Part shown: one piece after another, positions 8,720 through 16,693 of the stretch
Layout: every line of letters starts with the position of its first letter
Position numbering within the stretch: the first letter of the stretch is position 1
Assembly (NCBI GenBank): GCA_903825765.1
Contig: CAIKBU010000068.1
Coordinates: forward strand, 1 to 34,822
Origin: an uncultured Actinomycetes bacterium
GTDB lineage: Bacteria; Actinomycetota; Acidimicrobiia; Acidimicrobiales; RAAP-2
Reading direction: 5' to 3'
Length of the DNA: 34,822 nt
The notes under the pieces: model-generated
The model's input: the letters and a program-made list of their open reading frames with translations, nothing else
What the model was told of the DNA's origin: nothing
Database searches by the model: none
Position numbers and translations under genes: made by a program

Positions 8720-9430
8720 GTGTGCGGTCGCGTAACACTCTTTAGCCCACCGAGTCGCCTCGCTCGCTTTCTGGACGCCACATTGGCCGCGGGACTCGAT
8801 CCCCAGGGCCACCCCAGCTGGAATATTGGCCCCCAGCGCCAGCTCTTTGGCCTCACCATGGTCGATGGGCGGCGCGTGCTTGATGGCTATCAGTGGGGGC
8901 TTATCCCTAGTTGGGCCACCAGTCCGGCTATCGCCAATAGCTGCATCAATGCGCGAGGCGAAACCGTCGCCGAGAAACCCTCATTTCGTGAGGCCTTTCG
9001 CACTCGCCCGTGCGTGTTGCCCGTTGACGGCTTTTACGAATGGGCTATCCAGGGTCGTCATCGTCAGCCCCACTATTTCACCCGGCGAGACGGTAACCCC
9101 GCTCTCTTCGCGGGGCTCTACGAGTATTGGCGAGACCCCACGTTGCCCATTGACGCACCACTACGACAAACCTGCACGGTATTAACGACCGAACCGAGTG
9201 ACGATATCGACGGTGTGCACGACCGCATGCCGGTCATCCTTGATCCGCTCGACGTGGCCGAATGGCTGCGCATCGATGAAAAGGGTGCTGGCGTGCGCCA
9301 AGAGCTCATTCGTCCAGCACCGCTAGGAACGCTCACGCACCTGGCGGTAAATCCCGCAGTGGGCTCAGTGCGCAATGACGGGCCCGAGATGATCGAGCCC
9401 GCCACTGCGCGTACTGAACGACTCTTCTAA
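8720..9430 (+). CDS. SOS-response-associated (SRAP/HMCES/YedK-type) abasic-site DNA-protein crosslinking protein
   Basis: Members of this family covalently trap abasic sites in single-stranded DNA through the N-terminal Cys left after Met removal. The GTG at 8720 is chosen because it puts Cys at position 2 (MCGRVTLF) and follows GGAGG by 4 bases; the frame is open upstream to 8663, but that would bury the essential Cys. Other active-site residues are visible: Asn77 in CINARGET, Glu107 in DGFYEW, and His167 in GVHDRMPVIL. Length is 236 residues, normal for the family. It is divergent from the imuA'-imuB-dnaE2 operon across a LexA box. Its stop is directly adjacent to the convergent collagen-like gene's stop. 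Confidence 0.95.
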   Translation: MCGRVTLFSPPSRLARFLDATLAAGLDPQGHPSWNIGPQRQLFGLTMVDGRRVLDGYQWGLIPSWATSPAIANSCINARGETVAEKPSFREAFRTRPCVLPVDGFYEWAIQGRHRQPHYFTRRDGNPALFAGLYEYWRDPTLPIDAPLRQTCTVLTTEPSDDIDGVHDRMPVILDPLDVAEWLRIDEKGAGVRQELIRPAPLGTLTHLAVNPAVGSVRNDGPEMIEPATARTERLF

Positions 9431-11410
9431 CTACGCAGCAGGATTCGGACGAACCGCGACACTGTCGAGATTCAAGTACTGCGTTTCAATGGGAATCACC
9501 TTGAAATTCAAGATCAGCTGACTGTCGTTGGCGGGTGAACCCAGATAGACGTACTCCGGCAACGCCAGTGTTGTGCCATCGTTCATCGTGAAGATGCCGT
9601 AGGCCAACGTGTAGCTCGTGAGATTCACCGTTTCGTTTATTGGTGGCAGTGTCTCCGTCGTGGTGTACAGCGTTGGCATTGGCGCAACCGTCGTGGTCGT
9701 AACGGCGCCCGATGCGCCACTGCTTCCACTCGCTCCAGATGCACCGGTCGCACCGGTAGATCCAGCCGCCGTGGCCGAGCGCTCGAGGGAACTCGGCGAG
9801 GCTGAGGAGAAGTCGTAGGCGAGAATCGGCTGGACAGCTGACGTTGGCAAGACAAGGGGTTGGGGGGTTGGCGTTGTAACACCTGTACTACCCGAGTCAC
9901 CCGTAGCTCCCGAAGGCCCAGTCGCACCCGTGGTTCCGGTAGCGCCAGAGGGCGAGCCGAAGCCGTACGGCGTGGCTACCGGGCCAGTGACACCGGTCGC
10001 ACCAGACGCACCTGTTCCACCGAAAGAGCCACGGCAATCAATACACATTGGGCCCGTCACGCCGCTGGGGCCCGTCACGCCGGATGCACCCGAAGGAAGT
10101 GGGTACGGGAGAAAAACGGGACCAGGGGAACATACGAAATCAGAGATCATGGGACACACCACAGGGGTAGGGCCCGTCGAGCCAGTTATCCCAGTAATGC
10201 CCATCGGCCCAGTGACACCAGTGGCGCCGGTCGGTCCAGTGACACCAGTGGCGCCCGTCGATCCAGTAGCGCCGGAGGTGCCGGTCGCCGTCACATCGAG
10301 CGCACTGAAGGTGGTCGTAGCAACTGAACGCATGGCGAGGTGTGGCATCTTGACCGATCCCGAGGACGACGGCGTAACCATCGAGGAGCCGAGGGCCGGA
10401 GCACCCATGGCGGGAGCTGGTTGTGGGGTTGCCACGCCGTGGTCCATGACAGCGCCACCGCTGTACGCCTGGTTCACAATGGCCATCTGTGCGGTGATCT
10501 CACTCGTCGCACTCGCTGGCGACTGCAGCGGGTACGTGTCGACAACCGTGGCGGTGAAGGCGACACCGTTCGCCGAGAGAAGTTCGCCCTGCGCGTTGAA
10601 GGTGAAACTATCCTCGAGACTCGTTGGTGCGCCGTTGAGATCAACAGGGACCGAAATCGAGGTGTCAGGGGCACCCGCCGATGACGTCACCGTCGCGGCA
10701 CCGAAGTTCAACCCCGGACTCGTCGCGTTGGCGAGGGCAACTGCGTTATTGATGAACGACGCTGATGCGGCGGGGTCGTTGGCACCGGTCGTGCCGGTCG
10801 CACCGGTCGTACTAGCGAGGGGCGAGACGTTGGTATCGTCCCGCGAAACGCCCCACGCGGCGTAACCGCTGTTCGAGGTGATCTCACCGCTGTAGCTCAC
10901 GCCATTCGTTGTTGGCCCTTGCGACGTGACGACGCCGGGGGTTGTCGAAGTAGTGGGTGTACCAATGGCCACGTTTAAGGCTTGACCAACCGACTGCAGC
11001 GTTGCCACCAGATCAGTTGGTGCGCTCAGCGAGTAGACAGGTGCCGAGGACGTAGCCGACGAAAGTGCGTCAAGACCAGTGAAGGTGTAGTTCGTCGGGT
11101 GAATTGGGGCTTCTACTCCCGCAAACTTCATCGCTGATGAAGTTTGTGCGTGACCAGTAGCGGCTGCGGCGAAATTCAGCACCGGCAGTTGCGAGCCCAG
11201 ACCACCGAGTGCGGTTACTGCGCCAGTCATGAGCACGGCGACGGCACCCACCGAGGCGGCGACGCGCAGTTGCAATGTTCGCCACAAGGCACGTGAGGCC
11301 TCGTTGCGAGTGGCCATCGTCGCGCCGTACAGGTGCTGGAATGAAGCGGCGTTGTACGTGGACGATGCCACGGGATTCGCGTCGCTGAGTCGTTCTTCAA
11401 TGGACTTCAT
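9431..11410 (-). CDS. Single-pass membrane protein with collagen-like Gly-X-Thr blocks, downstream of an ECF sigma factor
   Basis: This 659-residue protein has a short N-terminal part (about 1-46, beginning [14 protein letters not shown]), one membrane segment (about 48-72, [20 protein letters not shown]), and a long external part. Collagen-like Gly-X-Y runs rich in TGxTGA occur at about 201-210, 376-415, 440-454, 464-477, 488-511 and 550-569, separated by Pro/Ser/Thr linkers; a Cys cluster lies near 419-459. The C-terminal 80 residues ([20 protein letters not shown] onward) are not repetitive. AAGGAGG precedes the ATG at 11410. Position 49 bases after the sigma-factor gene, plus the cytoplasm-membrane-outside layout, suggest an anti-sigma or sensor role. 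No HxxxCxxC zinc motif is present in the N-terminal region, so a classical ZAS domain is not supported. Function is inferred only. Confidence 0.75.
   Translation of the reverse strand: MKSIEERLSDANPVASSTYNAASFQHLYGATMATRNEASRALWRTLQLRVAASVGAVAVLMTGAVTALGGLGSQLPVLNFAAAATGHAQTSSAMKFAGVEAPIHPTNYTFTGLDALSSATSSAPVYSLSAPTDLVATLQSVGQALNVAIGTPTTSTTPGVVTSQGPTTNGVSYSGEITSNSGYAAWGVSRDDTNVSPLASTTGATGTTGANDPAASASFINNAVALANATSPGLNFGAATVTSSAGAPDTSISVPVDLNGAPTSLEDSFTFNAQGELLSANGVAFTATVVDTYPLQSPASATSEITAQMAIVNQAYSGGAVMDHGVATPQPAPAMGAPALGSSMVTPSSSGSVKMPHLAMRSVATTTFSALDVTATGTSGATGSTGATGVTGPTGATGVTGPMGITGITGSTGPTPVVCPMISDFVCSPGPVFLPYPLPSGASGVTGPSGVTGPMCIDCRGSFGGTGASGATGVTGPVATPYGFGSPSGATGTTGATGPSGATGDSGSTGVTTPTPQPLVLPTSAVQPILAYDFSSASPSSLERSATAAGSTGATGASGASGSSGASGAVTTTTVAPMPTLYTTTETLPPINETVNLTSYTLAYGIFTMNDGTTLALPEYVYLGSPANDSQLILNFKVIPIETQYLNLDSVAVRPNPAA
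10140..10290 (-). repeat. Short tandem repeats encoding collagen-like triplets
   Basis: A 20-base unit (CCAGTGACACCAGTGGCGCC) occurs identically at 10209-10228 and 10236-10255, a 27-base period equal to nine codons or three collagen triplets. Degenerate copies flank it, and similar GGxCCxGT units recur between about 9700 and 10290. Such runs can expand or contract by slippage, so the number of triplets may vary between strains. Confidence 0.8.
11122..11146. repeat. Perfect 11-bp inverted repeat inside the collagen-like gene
   Basis: CAAACTTCATC at 11122-11132 and GATGAAGTTTG at 11136-11146 are exact reverse complements with a 3-base loop, inside codons for residues about 88-97, just outside the membrane segment. 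No T run follows on either strand, so it is not a typical intrinsic terminator. Confidence 0.7.
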
Positions 11411-11459
11411 GAGGCCTCCTTAGTCTCTACATGCTTCATGTCGCGAGCGGCGAAAACTT

Positions 11460-11966
11460 TCACGAAACTTCGACCGTCTCGATGTGACGACGAAAACGCT
11501 CCTGCGCTCGTGACAGTCGCACCGCGGCCGCGTTCTCACTCACCCCAAGGACAGTGGCGATAGCACCGGCGGAAAGCCCATCCCAAAAGTGAAGCATGAT
11601 GATCTCTCGGTCATCGTCACTCAGTGCGAGCAGGGCGCTCTTGACTCCCTCGTCACCAATGACTGCGTCTTCGGCCGATGCGGTGGTGCCCGACGAATGA
11701 AGTTTTGCGGCGGTAATGGCCGCGTTGGTGGACTTGCGCACGGCATTACGACGAACATTGCGAGCGACACCAATGGACCAGGGGATCGCCCCGTCGACGG
11801 GCACGTCATCTAACCGTCGCCACAGCACCAAGAGCACTTCGGCAACAATGTCGTCGAGGTCCGCCTTGGCCAAGGGGTATTGACGGCGCGCCACGTAGGC
11901 GGCGACGGCCGGCGTCACCTCATCGGCGAGTTGGCGAAATCGCCTTTGTCGTTCTGCTTTCACCAC
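11460..11966 (-). CDS. ECF-type RNA polymerase sigma factor
   Basis: This 168-residue protein contains the two essential ECF regions. Region 2 spans about 20-75 (YPLAKADLDDIVAEVLLVLWRRL, then PWSIGVARNVRRNAVRK). Region 4 spans about 108-160 (ALLALSDDDREIIMLHFWDGLSAGAIATVLGVSENAAAVRLSRA), with a clear helix-turn-helix. The start is the first of two consecutive GTG codons, with AGGA 5 bases upstream. It is followed after 49 bases by the membrane protein with collagen-like blocks, the usual sigma/anti-sigma order. ECF factors often transcribe their own operon; upstream, two CTGAGAAA copies on the minus strand (12042-12020) and a GTAAGAA stretch are visible, but I cannot assign a promoter. Confidence 0.9.
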   Translation of the reverse strand: MVKAERQRRFRQLADEVTPAVAAYVARRQYPLAKADLDDIVAEVLLVLWRRLDDVPVDGAIPWSIGVARNVRRNAVRKSTNAAITAAKLHSSGTTASAEDAVIGDEGVKSALLALSDDDREIIMLHFWDGLSAGAIATVLGVSENAAAVRLSRAQERFRRHIETVEVS

Positions 11967-12042
11967 GGGTTCCTGTCTCGGTCGCTGCCATTCTTACAGG
12001 GACGGCAGAAACAATTCGAACTTTTTCTCAGATTCTGATTTC

Positions 12043-13110
12043 TCAGTGTGGCGAAAAGCAGGACTTAATCGCGGCGAATCCGGCAGGTTGGATTTGACCC
12101 GGGCTCGAGGGTGTTGGCACGCTCATCGACGGCACGTTCCCACCGAAGAACAGGGCCCAGAACCTGAGCCCGCGGTAGCCATGGTCCTTGGCGTACTGAC
12201 ATCCGGCGCTAAACCAATTGGCCTGAATGGTTTGGTCAAAGGTGCCATTGAGTGACTTCAGCGAGGACTGCGCGTACGCGCCGTCGGTGGCCAAGATGCC
12301 GACTTCGCCAAGCACCGATCCGGCGGCAGTTGCGGGAAAGGTGTACTGGGCCGCGAAACTGTTCCATCCGGCGACGAGGTCACTGACGGATGAGGACGGC
12401 GTTGCCGACGGGACGCGTGGGTAGAAGTCGAACCAATTCTGAATATCCGTCGATGGCGCACTCGTCATGATCCGATTGACTGACATGTCCCACATGAGTT
12501 GCCCTCGGAAATAGTCGTGCACCCAGGCCACGAAGCTGCCCCAGTGCGGGTCACGAGACAAATTGGAGAGTTCGGACTGAATCACGATGCCGTCAATGTT
12601 GGTCGTTCGTGCCATTTCAAGATAGGGCCGCAGCACGCCTTCGTAGGAGCGAAACCATGCTGACGGGTTTGAGGGAATGATCAATCCCCGCCACTGCGAA
12701 CCCAGGCGTTGTTCGCTCAACAAGGGACGAAGGGTTACCCGAAGCCCCTTGCTCTCGAGGCCACGAACGACGATTGCCAAGTCCTGAGGGCTCGGCGTGG
12801 TGCCGTCACTTGGCGACCACGACGTCGTCGTCACCACATTGGAGTGAATTGAATCAGTGAAGAGAGGAAAGACGAGTGTGACGGCGTTGGCGTTCAAATT
12901 CGAAATGAAGGTGCCGTAGTTCGTTGCGTATCGTGTCAGTTGCTGCGGCGTGGGCATCGGGTTCGATCCGTAGAACACGAGGTTCATGCCGCGTTGGGCG
13001 AAACTCGGCGCGGCATCAGCGGCGTGCGCGACGGTGGGGAGCAGACCGCCAATCAAGGCCGCAATCGAGAGAACGAGGCGGTGGTGGCGACGAACAGTGG
13101 TGTTTGACAT
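12043..13110 (-). CDS. Secreted TIM-barrel glycosidase-like protein (GH113-like)
   Basis: This 355-residue protein has a clear Sec signal peptide (RRHHRLVLSIAALIGGLLPTVAHA, cleavage near residue 30). The mature part begins with RGMNLVFYG and has alternating strands and helices of a (beta/alpha)8 barrel: NANAVTLVFPLF, KGLRVTLRPLL, IDGIVIQSELSNL. Glu180 (in IQSEL) and Glu269 (in LGEVGIL) sit at the ends of strands where GH113/GH5-like enzymes hold acid/base and nucleophile, so a retaining endo-glycosidase is possible. Substrate is unknown. The ATG at 13110 is preferred (GAGGAA before it) over an upstream start at 13167. It lies on the same strand upstream of the ECF gene and is divergent from the repeat protein. 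Confidence 0.68.
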   Translation of the reverse strand: MSNTTVRRHHRLVLSIAALIGGLLPTVAHAADAAPSFAQRGMNLVFYGSNPMPTPQQLTRYATNYGTFISNLNANAVTLVFPLFTDSIHSNVVTTTSWSPSDGTTPSPQDLAIVVRGLESKGLRVTLRPLLSEQRLGSQWRGLIIPSNPSAWFRSYEGVLRPYLEMARTTNIDGIVIQSELSNLSRDPHWGSFVAWVHDYFRGQLMWDMSVNRIMTSAPSTDIQNWFDFYPRVPSATPSSSVSDLVAGWNSFAAQYTFPATAAGSVLGEVGILATDGAYAQSSLKSLNGTFDQTIQANWFSAGCQYAKDHGYRGLRFWALFFGGNVPSMSVPTPSSPGQIQPAGFAAIKSCFSPH

Positions 13111-13282
13111 CGGGTTCCTCTTGGTCGTGGGGCACGACGTGCCTCCCCTCCTCACGATACCGGTCAACCCAGCGCACGAACGAGGTCAGTGTCGAAATTG
13201 CGAAACAATTGGGCTGGTGGTGGGATTGAGTGCGATGTTCGACTGCTACTTTTCTGTGTAGGTCACCACCAAAGGACAAGTC
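13111..13282. promoter_or_regulatory. Divergent intergenic region between two secreted-protein genes
   Basis: This 172-base gap must hold the promoters of the glycosidase-like gene and the repeat-protein gene. Two short perfect inverted repeats are visible: GGCACG-A-CGTGCC at 13131-13143 and AATTG-CGAAA-CAATT at 13198-13212 (approximate). Neither can be tied to a known regulator. No convincing -35/-10 pair with standard spacing was found. Confidence 0.35.
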
Positions 13283-15760
13283 GTGTACGCACTCCCCCTT
13301 CTCACTCCTCGACGTCTCGCACTCCTCCTCGCAGCCGCGCTCTGCGTGGCCCTCATGTCACCCTCCCACGCGGCAGAGGCCACGCCATCACCCACCGCCC
13401 AGCCAATCGCCACGACGACAACGTCGGGGTCGGGCATTCTCAGTGCCGTGAGCTGCGTGAGTACCATCTGCGTGGCCGTCGGTCAAGATCAAGTGCTCTC
13501 ACAACCACTGGTGACAACGCAACACGGCGGTGTCTGGTCCGCGTCGACCGATCAGCCCGCCCCTTCCTCCGCGGGCTCAACCCTTTCGGGTCAGGGGGCG
13601 TACTTCGGTGTGAGTTGTGCCACCGAAGGAACCTGTGTCGCCGTCGGCGCTGACACGGCCACCGGCGCGCCGTTAGTCGCGACGGCAGTGAACGGTGTCT
13701 GGAGTCCGTCACGGGACCTACCACTTTCTGGCACTCTCTTCGCCGTGAGTTGCCCGACGACGACGTACTGCGTAGCGGTCGGCTCGAATCGGAGCACCGG
13801 GGCTCCGATGGCCGAAGTCTTTTCGTCTGGTCAATGGTCACCAACGACGTCGTGGTCGCAGTCGGGCGCCCTCTACGGCGTCAGTTGCGTCGGGGTGGCC
13901 GACTGCACCGCAGTCGGCGTCGACAGCGACACCGGGGCGCCACTATCAGTCAACCTGCGCACCGCTGGGTGGAGCGCCGCGACGGAGGCGTCGTTCTCGG
14001 GCACCTTCAATGCCGTCAGTTGCACCACGAACAGCGACTGTGTCGCCGTTGGGGTTGACAACAACTCCCAGCAACCGGTGGTCGAGATCGAATCAGCCGG
14101 TACGTGGGGCAACCCCGCGCTCGCCAGCACCGCCGGCACCTTCAACGGTGTCCACTGCACGACGACTTCCTCGTGCACGGCCGTTGGGCAAGACCTTGCG
14201 ACGTCAAGTCCAATGACCGTCGCGATCACCTCGGGTGTTCTCGGCAGCCCCGTTGACGCAGCGAGCTCTGGTGTCTCTACCGCAATTGACTGCACCTCCG
14301 ACAACTCGTGTGTCAGCGTCGGCCAAAATGTCGCCACCATTGCCATTGCCATCACCGGCGCATTGACGACCACGATTGCCGCGAACGGGAGCGGCCTCGG
14401 TGCATTGAGTGGCATTTCCTGTATCGACACACGCAACTGTGTCGCGGTGGGTAACAATGTTGCCTCGCTCGCCCCGATGTACGTCAGCGAAGTCAACGGC
14501 ACCTGGGGGTCGCCAACCGACGTCGCACTGAGCGGTTCACTGGGTGGTTCGCTCAACGCCATTAGCTGCCCCGCCGCGGGCAGTTGTGTCGCGGTCGGCC
14601 AAGACAACAACACCCTTCTTCCAATCGTTCTGACCCAATCGCACGGGGTCTGGGGCGAGGCGCAGGACCTCATCAGTCCCGCCCTGAGTCAGGGGCGCTT
14701 CACCGCAGTGAGTTGCGCAGCACCGGGCAACTGCGTTGCCGTCGGTCACGAAGTGGTGACTAATACGCCCTTCGCCGTGCGCGAACAGAGTGGTGTCTGG
14801 GGCGCCGTGACGCTTTTAGCAACGATTTCCATCAACGGAAAGACCGGTCCTCTGGCTGGCTACTTCACGGGTATCAGCTGTCCCACCACGACCGCCTGCA
14901 CCGCCGTCGGTTACGACGTCGAAACGGCTTTGCCCTTTACCGCCACTCTCTCCAGTGGTACCTGGTCTACCCCTCTTCAAGTGGCGACAGACCACGCGAT
15001 CCACGGCGTCGAACTCAATGGCATTTCGTGCGTTACCGCAACGACCTGCATGGCCGTCGGTGTCGACCACGGTTTGAATCAAGCCGCCACTCTGTCTGAG
15101 GCCAACGGCCAATGGGCGCCACTGAATGATCTCTTGACAACTCGAATTCGTGGCAACCTGCACTCAAATCAGGGGGCGTTCAATGCCGTGAGTTGCGCCG
15201 CTCCGGGCGACTGCACGGCCGTTGGCCTCGACACCGCAACCAACAAAGCCTTCTTCACCACGCAGACCAACGGGATCTGGGACAACGCGACCGATGTTGG
15301 TGTGAGCGCTGCAACCACATCACATGTCTTTTCGGCGGTGAGTTGCACTATTGCCGCGACCTGCACAATGGCCGGTTCGGCCCAGGGGGCCGACGTGGCC
15401 ACTGTCTTCACCGAAACAAATCACGGTACGCGTGATGTTGGCCCCGCCACTCACGTGGTATTTCTCCGTCAGCCCAGCCTGAGCACGCCGAAGGGCAAGG
15501 TTATGCCTATTCAGCCCCTCGTCGCCATTGAAGACGCCAACGGCAACATCGTGACGAATGACAGTTCGACCATCGTGACCCTCCGTCTTTCCACTGGTAC
15601 GGGGGCGAGCATCTGCAAAGCACTCGACATCAACGGCATCGCCCACCTCGCGTCATGTCACGTCACGTCAACCGGGTACTTCCGCTTCGTCGCCACGACA
15701 TTGCCAGCCTTGCGCCCAGCTCGCTCGCACTGGTTCCGCATCACGCCCAAGCGCTCGTAG
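13283..15760 (+). CDS. Large secreted protein with 14 Cys-paired beta-type repeats
   Basis: This 825-residue protein starts at GTG 13283 with AAAGGAC before it and carries a signal peptide (RRLALLLAAALCVALMSPSHA, cut near residue 30). About 14 repeats of roughly 45-55 residues follow, each centred on a motif like FNAVSCTTNSDCVAVGVDNN: hydrophobic pair, V/I-S-C, four or five residues, C-x-A-V-G, then a P-L/M strand and G-x-W. The last repeat degenerates (CTMAGSAQ). The paired Cys in every repeat suggests a disulfide per unit, and the spacing suggests propeller-like blades or a beta-solenoid. The final 100 residues (THVVFLRQPSLSTPKGK onward) resemble a bacterial Ig-like/invasin-type domain. Similar repeats are common in actinobacterial secreted proteins; no function is known to me. 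Adhesion or surface binding is a guess. Confidence 0.8.
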   Translation: MYALPLLTPRRLALLLAAALCVALMSPSHAAEATPSPTAQPIATTTTSGSGILSAVSCVSTICVAVGQDQVLSQPLVTTQHGGVWSASTDQPAPSSAGSTLSGQGAYFGVSCATEGTCVAVGADTATGAPLVATAVNGVWSPSRDLPLSGTLFAVSCPTTTYCVAVGSNRSTGAPMAEVFSSGQWSPTTSWSQSGALYGVSCVGVADCTAVGVDSDTGAPLSVNLRTAGWSAATEASFSGTFNAVSCTTNSDCVAVGVDNNSQQPVVEIESAGTWGNPALASTAGTFNGVHCTTTSSCTAVGQDLATSSPMTVAITSGVLGSPVDAASSGVSTAIDCTSDNSCVSVGQNVATIAIAITGALTTTIAANGSGLGALSGISCIDTRNCVAVGNNVASLAPMYVSEVNGTWGSPTDVALSGSLGGSLNAISCPAAGSCVAVGQDNNTLLPIVLTQSHGVWGEAQDLISPALSQGRFTAVSCAAPGNCVAVGHEVVTNTPFAVREQSGVWGAVTLLATISINGKTGPLAGYFTGISCPTTTACTAVGYDVETALPFTATLSSGTWSTPLQVATDHAIHGVELNGISCVTATTCMAVGVDHGLNQAATLSEANGQWAPLNDLLTTRIRGNLHSNQGAFNAVSCAAPGDCTAVGLDTATNKAFFTTQTNGIWDNATDVGVSAATTSHVFSAVSCTIAATCTMAGSAQGADVATVFTETNHGTRDVGPATHVVFLRQPSLSTPKGKVMPIQPLVAIEDANGNIVTNDSSTIVTLRLSTGTGASICKALDINGIAHLASCHVTSTGYFRFVATTLPALRPARSHWFRITPKRS

Positions 15761-16113
15761 TCAGCCTGAAGGGATCATTGCGCAGCGGGTCACTGAAGGC
15801 TCTTCGAGAGACGGGGTCACTTGGCACCAGATCATTACGGCGCTGCGGGGCGTAGCCTTGTTGGCCTTCTTCGCGAGTAAGGCTCTTCAAACGTTGGGGG
15901 GTCACGCGTCAGGGCGCTCGGAGCGTGAGGGATGCACTGAGTTCGTGAGTCTTTAGCGCGGTTGCAGGGGGCTCTCGTCGAACGCGCTGGTCGTGGCAAC
16001 GCCAACGTGAGGTTGTCCCGCGTGTGCCATTTCCGGCTCACGGGCGGCTGACCCGCTCTGACCCGGACGGACACCTTGCCCACAGACTTCTATTCTGAGG
16101 CAATTGATAGATT
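15761..16113. other. Gene-poor stretch of 353 bases
   Basis: No convincing gene is seen. The longest minus-strand frame (15835-16083) has low-complexity Arg/Pro-rich content, no ribosome site and no recognisable family. GGGTCACT/GGGGTCACTT near 15787 and 15814 is a short direct repeat. A TATTCT element at 16091-16096 could serve as -10 for the DUF2200 gene. No terminator with a T run follows the repeat protein. Confidence 0.5.
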
Positions 16114-16476
16114 GTGTTCGTGGGTCAAGGTCACCACCGCATCTACGGAGTCAGTCTGGCCGACGTCTATCCCCACTACATCGCGAAAGCCGAACGGAAG
16201 AGCCGTTCGAAGGCTGAGGTGGACGAGATCATTCGTTGGCTGACGGGATACAGCCAGCAGCAGTTGGAAATGTGTCTACAACACAAGACCACGCTCGAGG
16301 ACTTCTACTCGAAGGCACCGCACATGAATCCTGGCCGGTCGCAAATTACCGGCGTGATATGTGGTGTGCGTGTCGAGGAAATCAAGGAACCGATTATGCA
16401 AGAAATTCGCTATCTCGACAAGCTGATTGATGAGTTGGCCAAAGGCAAGACCATGGAGAAGATTCTGCGAACGTGA
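16114..16476 (+). CDS. DUF2200 family protein
   Basis: This 120-residue protein closely follows the DUF2200 pattern: [20 protein letters not shown], then [58 protein letters not shown], and the Lys-rich ending [14 protein letters not shown]. The family is small, cytoplasmic and widespread, with no established role. The frame starts at GTG 16114; a second GTG at 16120 is equally possible, and no strong ribosome site precedes either. It stands alone between a gene-poor stretch and tRNA-Ala, on the opposite strand to the tRNA. Scattered occurrence of this family and the tRNA-side location are compatible with horizontal gain, but no integrase or attachment repeat is visible. Confidence 0.88.
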   Translation: MFVGQGHHRIYGVSLADVYPHYIAKAERKSRSKAEVDEIIRWLTGYSQQQLEMCLQHKTTLEDFYSKAPHMNPGRSQITGVICGVRVEEIKEPIMQEIRYLDKLIDELAKGKTMEKILRT

Positions 16477-16603
16477 GAATGGTGGTTCGCCCTAGCCGTG
16501 ACGGCCACGGCGAGCCAGCCCACCTTTTGGGTCCCCAACATCTCCGACGTGGGTGGCTATGCCCACGAAGGAAGTTCCTGAGCGGTTCGCATAGAGGTCT
16601 CCT
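16477..16603. other. Intergenic segment with short hairpins
   Basis: Between the DUF2200 gene and the tRNA there are small inverted repeats, including GCCGTG-ACG-GCCACGGC near 16495 and GTGGG/CCCAC near 16550-16565. None is followed by a T run, so they are only weak candidates for convergent transcription stops. Confidence 0.3.
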
Positions 16604-16679
16604 TGGTGGAGGTGATGGGAATCGAACCCACTACCTCTTCATTGCGAACGAAGCGCTCTGCCAAATGAGCTACACCCCC
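16604..16679 (-). tRNA. tRNA-Ala (anticodon CGC), CCA encoded
   Basis: All arms can be folded by eye. The acceptor is GGGGGTG with CACCTCC, including the G3-U70 pair that marks alanine tRNA. The D stem is GCTC/GAGC, the anticodon stem CTTCG/TGAAG with loop TTCGCAA (anticodon CGC), and the T stem GTGGG/CCCAT with loop TTCGATT. A73 is followed by CCA at 16606-16604. It decodes GCG, a frequent codon at this GC content. Confidence 0.95.
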
Positions 16680-16693
16680 GAGGGACTCTTAGT

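Noticed and set aside
10140-10290. Regular repeats that could be mistaken for a CRISPR array
   Set aside because: The 27-base period is contiguous and in codon register, with no unique spacers and no cas genes.
9930-10865. Long plus-strand frame rich in VTPVAPVGP-type repeats
   Set aside because: It is the complement of the collagen-like gene; the Pro/Val periodicity is a mirror of the Gly-X-Thr codons, and the minus gene has the AAGGAGG ribosome site and membrane segment.
13131-13143. GGCACG-A-CGTGCC palindrome as a defined operator
   Set aside because: It is short, GC-rich and in a leader region, with no known regulator matching it; it is mentioned only in the intergenic entry.
15835-16083. 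Minus-strand frame in the gene-poor stretch
   Set aside because: It has Arg/Pro-rich low-complexity content, no ribosome site and no family resemblance, and is best treated as a chance frame.
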